A program made the position numbers and the translations under genes. A stretch of DNA of 64,000 nt from Bacteroidota bacterium (GTDB lineage: Bacteria; Bacteroidota; Bacteroidia; Chitinophagales; Chitinophagaceae): assembly GCA_030706735.1 (NCBI GenBank), contig JAUZNZ010000019.1:30483-94482 (forward strand). The letters are read 5' to 3'. The notes under the pieces were generated by a model, which worked only from the letters and a program-made list of their open reading frames with translations, had not been told where the DNA came from and searched no databases. Shown here piece by piece: positions 55,946 to 64,000 of this stretch (positions are counted from its first letter, which is position 1; every line of letters starts with the position of its first letter).

Positions 55946-58843
55946 ATGAGAGGCATCGTTCTTATTGTTTTTTTATTGACCGGCTTCGTGGCTTCTGCGC
56001 AAAAGCAACCCCTTGACCATTCCGTCTACGATGAGTGGCAAAGTATCGGGGAAAAGAGCATCAGCCACGACGGCCGGATCCTGGTCTACACCGTCAATCC
56101 CCAGGAAGGCGACGGCGTGCTGTCGATACAGGACCCCGTGACCGGCATTAAAAAGGAGGTCCCCCGAGGGTACCATGGCACGATCACCGATGACCATCGA
56201 TATGTGATCGGACTGATCAAACCACGGTTCAGGGAAACCCGCGAGGCGAGGATCAGGAAGAAAAAGCCGGAGGAGATGCCTAAGGACTCGCTGTTCATCT
56301 TCACGTTGGGCCAGGGGCCAGGTTGGGACAACGATTCGTTGATCAAGATCCCGCGGGTCAAATCGTACCGTACGCCGGACAAGGGCTCGGGCTGGCTGGC
56401 CTGGCTTTCCTTTCCCGATACGGCCCATGCGATCAACCGGAAGACTGCAACGGCGCCTGCCGCCGCCGACAGCAGCACCACGCTCACGTTGCGAAACCTG
56501 TTTACCGGCGCCGAAAGAAACTATCCGGCGGCCCGGGAATACGTATTCAGCAAAAAGGGAAATGCCTTCGTCGTGGCGTTTACAAAAAAGCCGGGGGATT
56601 CATCGGGCATCGCCGCTGTTCTCTGGCTGTCGCTGCCTGACCTGCGGACGGATACCGTCATGCGGCGATTCAATGAGGCCAGGAGCTTCACCTTCGATGA
56701 AGAAGGCAGCCGGCTTGCCTTCGTGGCCGAACGGGACAGTGCCCAGAAGGCGTTGCGGAAATTTTACAATTGCTGGTATTATACGCCGGGCATGGACAGT
56801 GCGAAACTGCTCGCGGCCCGCAATAGTCCGGGCGTGGCTGCGGGCCTGACCGTCAGCGAATACTATGCGATGCGCTTCAGCAAGTCCGGCCATCGCTTGT
56901 TGATAGGCCTTGCGCCGATCCGTCCGATAAAGGATAGTACGATACCGGATTTTGAAAAGGCATCCCTCGATATCTGGAACTACAAGGACGATGAACTGCA
57001 ACCCGCGCAATTGCATAACCTGGACCGGGATCTGAAACGCAGTTGGCTGGCCCTCGTGGACATCGACCAGCAGCGTCTGGTGCAACTGGGCGATGAGAAA
57101 TTCCCGGAGATCGAAGTCACCGGCGAGGGTGACGGGGATTGGTTCTATGCGGCGTCCGACTATGGCAAGCGCGTGGCAAGGCAATGGCAGGGGTATACGC
57201 TGAGCGACGTCTATGCTATTAACGCGCGCAACGGCGAAAAGAAACTGATCGTCCGCGATCTCAAGGGGAGCCTCTACCCTTCAACGACCGGGAAATACCT
57301 GCTGCTGTATGATGAGCGCGCCCGCGGGTATTCGGTCTACCATGCCGCCACCGGTGCGCTGACGAAAGCGGGGACGGACATCCATGTGCCTTTGTACGAC
57401 GAAGAGAATGATGTTCCCGACGATCCCAATGGGTATGGCATAGCGGGATGGGAAAAGGAGGATCGTCATGCGCTGATCTATGATCGCTACGATATATGGT
57501 CGGTCGACCCGGAAGGGAAGGAAAGGTCGGGGATTTTGAACATGCCTTCGCGGAGGCTAAGGACCGTATGGCGAATTGTCAAAACGGATACCACGGAAAA
57601 ATATATCGATCTGGGTAAGCCGGTTTATGCACGTCTGTATAACGATTCAGCCAAGGATAGTCGCTATATGCGCTGTTCTTTCCCCTGGCCGGGATCCTAC
57701 GATTTCCTTGGCCATCATTTTGGTACCTTTTCGGTAGCGGGTCTGCTCAAGGCCGACAGCGCCGACGCGTATATCTATTCGGCGGAGAATTATTCAAATT
57801 CGCCGGATATATATTATGTGTCGCGGATCATGGATTCTGTGAAACGGGCGCAAGATGACAGCTCGCGGCCGCAGATCCCCGGCTGGCATACGACGATCTA
57901 CCCGCCCACTCGGATCACGCACCTCAATCCGCAACAGGACAACTATCTGTGGGGGACCGCGGAGTTATTTAAATGGAAGGCCTATACGGGCCGGCAGACC
58001 GAAGGCATACTTTATAAGCCGGCGAACTTCGACCCGGCAAAGAAGTACCCGATGATCGTTTATTTCTATGAACGCAACAATTCGACCTTATACAACTACC
58101 AGGCTCCGGCTCCAACGCCATCACGGCTTAATATCCCCTTTTTCGTGAGCCGGGGCTATCTCGTGTTCGTGCCCGATATCTGGTACAGTACGGGGCATCC
58201 GGGCAAGAGCGCCTATGACTATATTGTCAGCGGGACCAGGGCCCTGATCAGGCGGGGATTTGTGGACAGTACGAAGCTGGGCATTCAGGGACAAAGCTGG
58301 GGCGGATACCAGACGGCCTATGTGATCACGCAAACCAACCTCTTTGCCGCCGCCTGGGCGGGCGCGCCGGTGGTCGATATGTTCAGCGCCTATGGGGGCA
58401 TTCGCTGGGAGAGCGGGCTGAACCGGCAGATGCAGTACGAAAAAAGTCAGAGCCGGATCGGCGCCACGATCTGGGAGCGACCCGACCTGTATGTCGAGAA
58501 CTCGCCGCTATTTCACCTGCAGCAGGTCAGGACCCCGTTGGTCATCATGAGCAATGATGCGGACGGCGCCGTTCCCTGGTACCAGGGCATCGAATTCTTC
58601 ACCGCCATGCGCAGGCTGGGCAAACCGGTCTGGCTCCTGCAATACAATGGCGAAGCGCATAACCTGGTGGAGCGGCGGAACCGAAAAGATATCCAGGTCC
58701 GCGAGCAGCAGTACTTTGATTGGCTTTTGAAAGGAGCGCCCGCGCCGAAATGGATCACCGGGGGGGTGCCCGCCACGCTGAAGGGGATCGATTGGGGGAC
58801 GGAACTTGAGCCGCCGAAGCCGGCGACCCCGGAAATAAAATAA
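55946..58843 (+). CDS. S9 family prolyl oligopeptidase-type peptidase
   Basis: Nucleophile GQSWGGYQT, NDADGAVPWYQG, catalytic His in YNGEAHNL; N-terminal propeller. Confidence 0.92.
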   Translation: MRGIVLIVFLLTGFVASAQKQPLDHSVYDEWQSIGEKSISHDGRILVYTVNPQEGDGVLSIQDPVTGIKKEVPRGYHGTITDDHRYVIGLIKPRFRETREARIRKKKPEEMPKDSLFIFTLGQGPGWDNDSLIKIPRVKSYRTPDKGSGWLAWLSFPDTAHAINRKTATAPAAADSSTTLTLRNLFTGAERNYPAAREYVFSKKGNAFVVAFTKKPGDSSGIAAVLWLSLPDLRTDTVMRRFNEARSFTFDEEGSRLAFVAERDSAQKALRKFYNCWYYTPGMDSAKLLAARNSPGVAAGLTVSEYYAMRFSKSGHRLLIGLAPIRPIKDSTIPDFEKASLDIWNYKDDELQPAQLHNLDRDLKRSWLALVDIDQQRLVQLGDEKFPEIEVTGEGDGDWFYAASDYGKRVARQWQGYTLSDVYAINARNGEKKLIVRDLKGSLYPSTTGKYLLLYDERARGYSVYHAATGALTKAGTDIHVPLYDEENDVPDDPNGYGIAGWEKEDRHALIYDRYDIWSVDPEGKERSGILNMPSRRLRTVWRIVKTDTTEKYIDLGKPVYARLYNDSAKDSRYMRCSFPWPGSYDFLGHHFGTFSVAGLLKADSADAYIYSAENYSNSPDIYYVSRIMDSVKRAQDDSSRPQIPGWHTTIYPPTRITHLNPQQDNYLWGTAELFKWKAYTGRQTEGILYKPANFDPAKKYPMIVYFYERNNSTLYNYQAPAPTPSRLNIPFFVSRGYLVFVPDIWYSTGHPGKSAYDYIVSGTRALIRRGFVDSTKLGIQGQSWGGYQTAYVITQTNLFAAAWAGAPVVDMFSAYGGIRWESGLNRQMQYEKSQSRIGATIWERPDLYVENSPLFHLQQVRTPLVIMSNDADGAVPWYQGIEFFTAMRRLGKPVWLLQYNGEAHNLVERRNRKDIQVREQQYFDWLLKGAPAPKWITGGVPATLKGIDWGTELEPPKPATPEIK

Positions 58844-58852
58844 AACAAGGAC

Positions 58853-59203
58853 ATGAATGATCAATCGGCTGCGGGCGCCATGACGATCCGCGAAGCGCAA
58901 CGGGTGGTGGACGAATGGATCAGGACCACCGGCGTCCGCTATTTCAGCGAGTTGACGAATATGGCCATCCTGACCGAGGAGGTGGGCGAAGTGGCGCGCC
59001 TGATGAGCCGCCTGTACGGGGATCAATCTTTTAAAGAATCCGATAAAGGCCGGGAGTTGGGCGACGAACTGGCCGATGTCTTATGGGTCTTGCTCTGTAT
59101 CGCCAATCAAACGGGCGTCGATCTGACGGTCGCGCTCGAAAAAAATCTCGAAAAAAAGAATGTGCGGGATGCGTTGCGGCACGGGCAGAATAAGAAGCTT
59201 TGA
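58853..59203 (+). CDS. MazG-like nucleotide pyrophosphohydrolase
   Basis: LTEEVGEVARLMSRLYG ... GRELGDELADVLWVLLCIANQTGVDL. Confidence 0.93.
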   Translation: MNDQSAAGAMTIREAQRVVDEWIRTTGVRYFSELTNMAILTEEVGEVARLMSRLYGDQSFKESDKGRELGDELADVLWVLLCIANQTGVDLTVALEKNLEKKNVRDALRHGQNKKL

Positions 59204-59205
59204 GC

Positions 59206-59730
59206 TCACCCGGCGGGCTGGTCATACTTAAGCTCTCCCTGCACGACGCGGGCAGGGGAGGTATAAGGATGTTCTTCGGCCTTGCCGGGCCCCATGATAT
59301 GTAAGACCTTCCATCCGCGCAGCTTCAAATAATCCGAAACCATCGACCGATGGCAGCTCCACCAGACCGCTTCGGAGCACATGTAGGCGCAGCGTTTGGA
59401 CAGGGCCAGCTTTTCGAGTTGGACGATCCCTTGTTTGAACTCGTCCGTTTCCATATAGTCGGCATATCCGCGAAAGGCCTTGAGGCGCCAGCCGGTATTG
59501 TGCGATCCGGGTTGCACCGGCCGCCTGCCGCCGAGCGCCCTGAGATGTGCGTATTGGATATGGTGCGCGGGCAGGGAGACCATCAGCGCCTCCTTATTGA
59601 AATGCGGGAAGCGACGCGATCCCGGGAAGCTTCGGATATCAGCGACGAGCTCGATCCCGAAGGATTGCAGCAGGCCGATGAACTCCTCCAGGCTGCGCGT
59701 AGAGTGGCCGATGGTCCAGACGGTCTTCAT
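59206..59730 (-). CDS. DUF488 domain-containing protein
   Basis: TIGHSTRSLEEFIGLLQSFGIELVADIRSFPGSRRFPHF; MCSEAVWWSCHRSMVSDYL. Confidence 0.93.
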   Translation of the reverse strand: MKTVWTIGHSTRSLEEFIGLLQSFGIELVADIRSFPGSRRFPHFNKEALMVSLPAHHIQYAHLRALGGRRPVQPGSHNTGWRLKAFRGYADYMETDEFKQGIVQLEKLALSKRCAYMCSEAVWWSCHRSMVSDYLKLRGWKVLHIMGPGKAEEHPYTSPARVVQGELKYDQPAG

Positions 59731-59777
59731 GGTATCATTTCACGCAAACCGCGTGCCGCAGGCCCGGCGGCCTGCCC

Positions 59778-60980
59778 CTAACCCGCTGTAAAATCGATCT
59801 TGCAAAGATCCGCCGCGGCGTTGAGCCGGCCGGCACGCAGATCTTCCGTAAGCTGCCATAGGCGCGGCTGGTATTGCTCATAGTATTTACCGTAGGCCTC
59901 GCGGAGGCTGACCTTCTCCGCGCGCAGGATGCGGCCGTCAAAGGCGATGGCGATCGTGAAAAGATTCAGCAGAAAGAGTCGCTCCGACTCATTGACCCGG
60001 TCGAGGGTTTGCATAAAAAGATTCCAGTCGTCATAATGATCATCGGCCGAGAGGTGCAGCAGGTGTTGAATGCGCAAAAGGAGCACTACGATATTGGGAT
60101 GATAATTGCGCGCCAGCACGACGGCATTGGCGATCGCTCGCAGGCAGCCGATCCGGGCCTCCTTGCTGAGCTCGGTGAGGGCCCCCTCCTCCAGGATGCG
60201 GTCGGCCACCTCATGGCAGAGTGCGTAGCCGAATAGCCGCAGGCGCGCCTCGCGGACCACGCGCAGAAGGATGAGCGCATTCCAGAAGCATTCTACCGGC
60301 AGGGCGACATAATTGATAGAAATACCTCCGGCTACCCAGGCCGTAGCCAGGGTGGCTCCGATTGTATAGAGCAGGATGCGTTTGGCAATGAAATTGCTGA
60401 GGACGATCTTGCATTTATACAGCAGGCCCAGCAAGAGCAGGTTTAATTTGGAGACGCGTTTGAAAGGATCGATCCCGAGGATATGTAGTTCGGGATCATG
60501 GATCTCGAGCGCGGCGCGCGCAAGGATATTGGTGATGCTAAAAGGGCCGGCGTGCAAAAAATCCCTGATCTCCGGGGCGGCCCGCGTCCCCCGCCGGTTG
60601 TTGCCTGCAACGTGCCCGCGCATATTGGTCAATTCGCTGACCTCGTGTACGGCCTTCAGGGCAATGACGAATAAGAGATAGAACTCCACGACAATGGAGG
60701 CGATGGTGACCCAGCCCGTCCAGGCCAACTGCACGAGCCAGGGTTCAGCTTGTTTGAGGACCGCGATATACACGGTGGGCCAGACGCAGAGCAGTCCCAC
60801 GAGCGCGGACAGGATCATTCCTTTTGCAGAAATGCGATTGACCCTTCGGGTCAGCTCGCTATCCGACAGGTCGAATACATGATGCGTCAGATCCCGCTTG
60901 TGGAAACGATCCAGGTAGTATACCCCAAAACGTTCCAGCCAGGGGGTTTTGCGTTCCGGAAAATGAATGGGCTCAGGCAT
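59778..60980 (-). CDS. hypothetical membrane protein with TerB-like C-terminal helical region
   Basis: TM segments; C-terminal NESERLFLLNLFTIAIAFDGRILRAEKVSLREAYGKYY resembles TerB-like helices. Confidence 0.6.
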   Translation of the reverse strand: MPEPIHFPERKTPWLERFGVYYLDRFHKRDLTHHVFDLSDSELTRRVNRISAKGMILSALVGLLCVWPTVYIAVLKQAEPWLVQLAWTGWVTIASIVVEFYLLFVIALKAVHEVSELTNMRGHVAGNNRRGTRAAPEIRDFLHAGPFSITNILARAALEIHDPELHILGIDPFKRVSKLNLLLLGLLYKCKIVLSNFIAKRILLYTIGATLATAWVAGGISINYVALPVECFWNALILLRVVREARLRLFGYALCHEVADRILEEGALTELSKEARIGCLRAIANAVVLARNYHPNIVVLLLRIQHLLHLSADDHYDDWNLFMQTLDRVNESERLFLLNLFTIAIAFDGRILRAEKVSLREAYGKYYEQYQPRLWQLTEDLRAGRLNAAADLCKIDFTAG

Positions 60981-61012
60981 AGCAACGGCAAAGATGCTTA
61001 TCTTTGCCGACT

Positions 61013-62452
61013 ATGGCAAACGATACCAAGCGGTTCCAGGCGATCATCGGGCATTGCAAAGAATACGGGTTCATCTTCCCTTCCAGCGAGATCTATGACG
61101 GTCTTAGTGCGGTCTATGACTATGGCCAGAACGGCAGCGAATTGAAGAAAAATATCAAAGACCATTGGTGGAAGAGCATGACGCAGCTGCAGGATAATAT
61201 TGTCGGGATCGATGCTGCCATATTCATGCACCCGACCACCTGGAAGGCGAGCGGACATGTAGATAATTTCAGCGATCCGATGATCGACAATAAGGATTCC
61301 AAGAAGAGATACCGCGTGGATCACCTGATCGAGGCGCGGATCGACGACCTGGAGGCGGCGGGAAAGCAGGATCAAGCGGCTGCATTGCAGCAGGATATGG
61401 ACCGTCTGCTGGCCGCGAGTGATCTCGATGGCCTCAGGCAACTCATCGAAACCCAGAAAATAAAATGCGCCGTCAGCGGAACCTCCAATTGGACGGATGT
61501 CCGGCAATTCAACCTGATGTTCTCCACGCAATTGGGCAGCGTCAGTGAGGAAGCCTCCGAGATCTACCTGCGGCCCGAGACCGCCCAGGGTATATTCGTG
61601 AACTTCCTGAACGTGCAGAAGACCGGCCGCATGAAGGTGCCCTTCGGCATTGCGCAGATCGGCAAGGCCTTTCGCAATGAGATCGTCGCGCGGCAATTCA
61701 TATTCCGGATGCGGGAATTCGAGCAGATGGAAATGCAGTTCTTCATCCGGCCGGGTACCCAAAAGGAATGGTATGAGTATTGGAAGGAGCAACGAATGCA
61801 ATGGCATTTGGGCCTGGGCATTCCCAGGGAGAAATACCGGTTCCATGATCATGTAAAGTTGGCGCATTACGCGGATGCCGCTTGCGACATCGAATATGAG
61901 TTCCCCATCGGCTTCAAAGAAGTGGAAGGAATCCACTCCCGGACGGATTTCGACCTCAAAAATCACCAGGAGTACAGCAAGAAGAAAATGCAGTATTTCG
62001 ATCCCGAGATCAATCAGAATTATATTCCCTATGTGATCGAGACCTCTATCGGCCTGGACCGGACGGTGCTGATGGTGCTTTCGGAGGCCTATGCGGAGGA
62101 GGACCTCAGTACCCCCGATAAGCCCGACAGCCGTGTGGTACTTAGATTCCCTCCCCGGCTGGCCCCCGTCAAACTGGCCATCCTGCCGTTGACCAAAAAG
62201 GATGGATTGCCCGAGATCGCCCGGGAGATCATGAATGACTGCAAAGCGCACTTCCGGTGCTTTTATGAGGAAAAGGATGCCATCGGCAAGCGTTACCGCC
62301 GCATGGATGCCATTGGGACGCCCTTTTGCGTCACCGTCGATCACCAGACAAAGGAGGATGGTACCGTGACGATCCGACATCGTGACAGTATGAACCAGGA
62401 GCGCATACCCGTGACGTCGATCAGGGAAACGATCCTGAACTATATTTCTTGA
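61013..62452 (+). CDS. glyS: glycine--tRNA ligase
   Basis: GFIFPSSEIYDGLSAVYDYG, YLRPETAQGIFVNF, QIGKAFRNEI, YVIETSIGLDRTVLM. Confidence 0.96.
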   Translation: MANDTKRFQAIIGHCKEYGFIFPSSEIYDGLSAVYDYGQNGSELKKNIKDHWWKSMTQLQDNIVGIDAAIFMHPTTWKASGHVDNFSDPMIDNKDSKKRYRVDHLIEARIDDLEAAGKQDQAAALQQDMDRLLAASDLDGLRQLIETQKIKCAVSGTSNWTDVRQFNLMFSTQLGSVSEEASEIYLRPETAQGIFVNFLNVQKTGRMKVPFGIAQIGKAFRNEIVARQFIFRMREFEQMEMQFFIRPGTQKEWYEYWKEQRMQWHLGLGIPREKYRFHDHVKLAHYADAACDIEYEFPIGFKEVEGIHSRTDFDLKNHQEYSKKKMQYFDPEINQNYIPYVIETSIGLDRTVLMVLSEAYAEEDLSTPDKPDSRVVLRFPPRLAPVKLAILPLTKKDGLPEIAREIMNDCKAHFRCFYEEKDAIGKRYRRMDAIGTPFCVTVDHQTKEDGTVTIRHRDSMNQERIPVTSIRETILNYIS

Positions 62453-62483
62453 TGTTTTTTCTGGGGTTTTAAGGGGATCGTAT

Positions 62484-62491
62484 TATATTTG
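62484..62491 (+). promoter_or_regulatory. candidate -7 element TATATTTG
   Basis: Exact TAnnTTTG match about 107 bp upstream of the 62598 ORF. Confidence 0.4.
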
Positions 62492-62597
62492 ACTGATTAA
62501 TTGTCTTATCCTCGGCAACCCTTGAAAAGCGACCTGCGTAAAACCGATATTAGTAGGCAGTTCTCATAGTCCGTTAATCAACCTTAACACTTGTACG

Positions 62598-62879
62598 ATG
62601 TTTACACTTGACCTCATTATCAACCCTATTGTTCTGTTCGTGGCATTTTTGGTAGGCGCAGTCGCAGGATATTTGATCAGCCGGGTCCGGCTGGCCAAGA
62701 GTTACTCCCGCATCAGGCATCTGGAAAACGAAATGATGAGCAGTCACGCGGAGATCCTGGAAATGCAGAAGGCCTATGTGCGGATGGAGACCCGGCTCAA
62801 GGAGCAGTCCATACCCGTCATTCCCATGAAGATCAATGGGAAAGAGAATAATACGTCTAAAGAAAAAGCTTCAAAATAG
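62598..62879 (+). CDS. small membrane-anchored coiled-coil protein
   Basis: N-terminal TM (FVAFLVGAVAGYLISRV) plus heptad-like charged helix. Confidence 0.65.
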   Translation: MFTLDLIINPIVLFVAFLVGAVAGYLISRVRLAKSYSRIRHLENEMMSSHAEILEMQKAYVRMETRLKEQSIPVIPMKINGKENNTSKEKASK

Positions 62880-62898
62880 TGGCTTTTCGGCTTGCCGG

Positions 62899-63657
62899 CT
62901 ACCCGTAAAGTTCCTGGTGAATCGCCTTCCGGTCATAACCCAGCTTCTGAATGCGCTGTTTTGCCTCGTCGATCATGTTCTTCCATCCGCATAAGAAGAA
63001 CGAAGCCGATTGTAATTCGGCCGATGCGTCCATCGCCTTTTTGCCCTCGCAGATCTCCTCATAGATCGCATGTACATAGCCTGTTCGAACCAGCTTATCG
63101 CCGGAGGGCACCTCCCTGGAGAAGGTCGGTATATAATGAAATCCGGGCAGCCGCTCCTGCAGGGAGGCCAGTTCGGGCCCGTACAGGCAATCGCTGAATT
63201 TCCGGCAACCGAAAATGAGATAGATGTCCTTGTGGGGGATATGGTGATTCAGGAGGTGATGCGCCATGGAACGGAAGGGTGCGATCCCCGTGCCCGTGCA
63301 GATAAAGAACAGGTCCCGGTCGATCTTTTCCGGCAAGGTGAATACGCCCTGCGGACCGCGAAGAGTCAGTTCACTGCCCACTTTCACCTCATTGAAAAGG
63401 TAATTCGTGCCAAGACCGCCCTCGAGGAGTACGATGACCAACTCGATCTGATTCGTGCCGTCGGGCCAGGAGGCGATCGAATAACTGCGCCATCGTTTAT
63501 TCGGCTTCTCGTGGATCGGAAGATCCAGCGTCACGAACTGTCCCGGACGGAAATCGAAAGTTTCCATCGCAGGCAATTGTATCCAAAAGCGTCGGGTTTG
63601 ACCCGTTTCGTCCTCGATCCTCGTGACGACACCGGTTTGCCAAGGTTGTAGAGCCAT
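62899..63657 (-). CDS. ferredoxin-NADP reductase-like FAD/NAD(P)-binding oxidoreductase
   Basis: FAD motif RWRSYSIAS, NAD(P) motif LFFICTGTGIAPFRSM, FFLCGWKNMI. Confidence 0.9.
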   Translation of the reverse strand: MALQPWQTGVVTRIEDETGQTRRFWIQLPAMETFDFRPGQFVTLDLPIHEKPNKRWRSYSIASWPDGTNQIELVIVLLEGGLGTNYLFNEVKVGSELTLRGPQGVFTLPEKIDRDLFFICTGTGIAPFRSMAHHLLNHHIPHKDIYLIFGCRKFSDCLYGPELASLQERLPGFHYIPTFSREVPSGDKLVRTGYVHAIYEEICEGKKAMDASAELQSASFFLCGWKNMIDEAKQRIQKLGYDRKAIHQELYG

Positions 63658-63688
63658 GCGGAAAAATTCCGCGAATATAATTATTTTT

Positions 63689-64000
63689 TTATCTCCTCAC
63701 GAGTATCTTTTTGATAAACACGTCGTTCCCATGCTGGATCTTCAGCACATACATGCCCGATGCAAGCGCTCCGCCATCGATGACCTTCGAGAAGGGCCCT
63801 GCGAAATCCGGATAGACGGACTCATAGACCGTCTGGCCAAGGGTATTGACCAGGGTGATCGAGAGGTTATCCGCGGTCGTGAAGTTGAAGCTCAGATTGA
63901 ATGTGCCCGCATTTGGGTTAGGCGATATGGTCAGGTCGATCGTCGAGCCGGGGAGGTTGTTCGTTCCCGTGGACGTGAAGTTGATCGAATTGGATGTCAG
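63689..64000 (-). CDS. T9SS type A sorting domain protein, C-terminal end only (runs off the window)
   Basis: Reverse-strand reading ISPNPNAGTFNLSFNFTTADNLSITLVNTLGQTVYES ... LASGMYVLKIQHGNDVFIKKILVRR*. Confidence 0.85.
   Translation of the reverse strand: MTSNSINFTSTGTNNLPGSTIDLTISPNPNAGTFNLSFNFTTADNLSITLVNTLGQTVYESVYPDFAGPFSKVIDGGALASGMYVLKIQHGNDVFIKKILVRR

Noticed and set aside
60998-62380. 460-aa minus-strand ORF opposite glyS
   Set aside because: Antisense to an unambiguous glycyl-tRNA synthetase.

Overview
This 64 kb window looks like a moderately GC-rich Bacteroidota chromosome, probably Chitinophagaceae-like. Supporting signs are T9SS C-terminal sorting domains, gldB, the absence of obvious Shine-Dalgarno motifs, and a few TAnnTTTG-type promoter elements. 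Most of it is ordinary chromosomal coding sequence. I see no rRNA, no tRNA I could recognise, no CRISPR array, no prophage and no IS element. Main blocks: fatty acid desaturase/gldB/nadE; a short MoxR-DUF58-VWA (bat-type) cluster running into rsgA; gamma-carbonic anhydrase and a class III aminotransferase; a Gly-rich T9SS-secreted protein; three neighbouring AraC-type regulators; a glpK-glpD-glpF operon divergent from a MarR-GNAT fusion gene; a membrane-protein/winged-helix operon next to a radical SAM gene; a large periplasmic/outer-membrane protein; an orphan two-component pair; and a complete-looking nuoABCDHIJKLMN operon that lacks nuoEFG. The observations I rank highest are: (1) the same inverted repeat ACTTTG-N5-CAAAGT upstream of both the membrane-protein/regulator operon and the adjacent radical SAM gene; (2) complex I genes with no NADH-input module, where nuoD and nuoH are separated by 1 bp; (3) a 20-bp palindromic operator candidate between glpK and the MarR-GNAT gene; (4) a Pr6Pr-type membrane protein that appears to have lost its middle in frame; (5) a start-less C-terminal gene remnant at about 30.82-30.94 kb; (6) an unlisted 39-aa micro-lipoprotein with an 11-bp inverted repeat upstream. 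I did not identify a clearly new defence or mobile system. All family calls come from reading motifs, with no database search.
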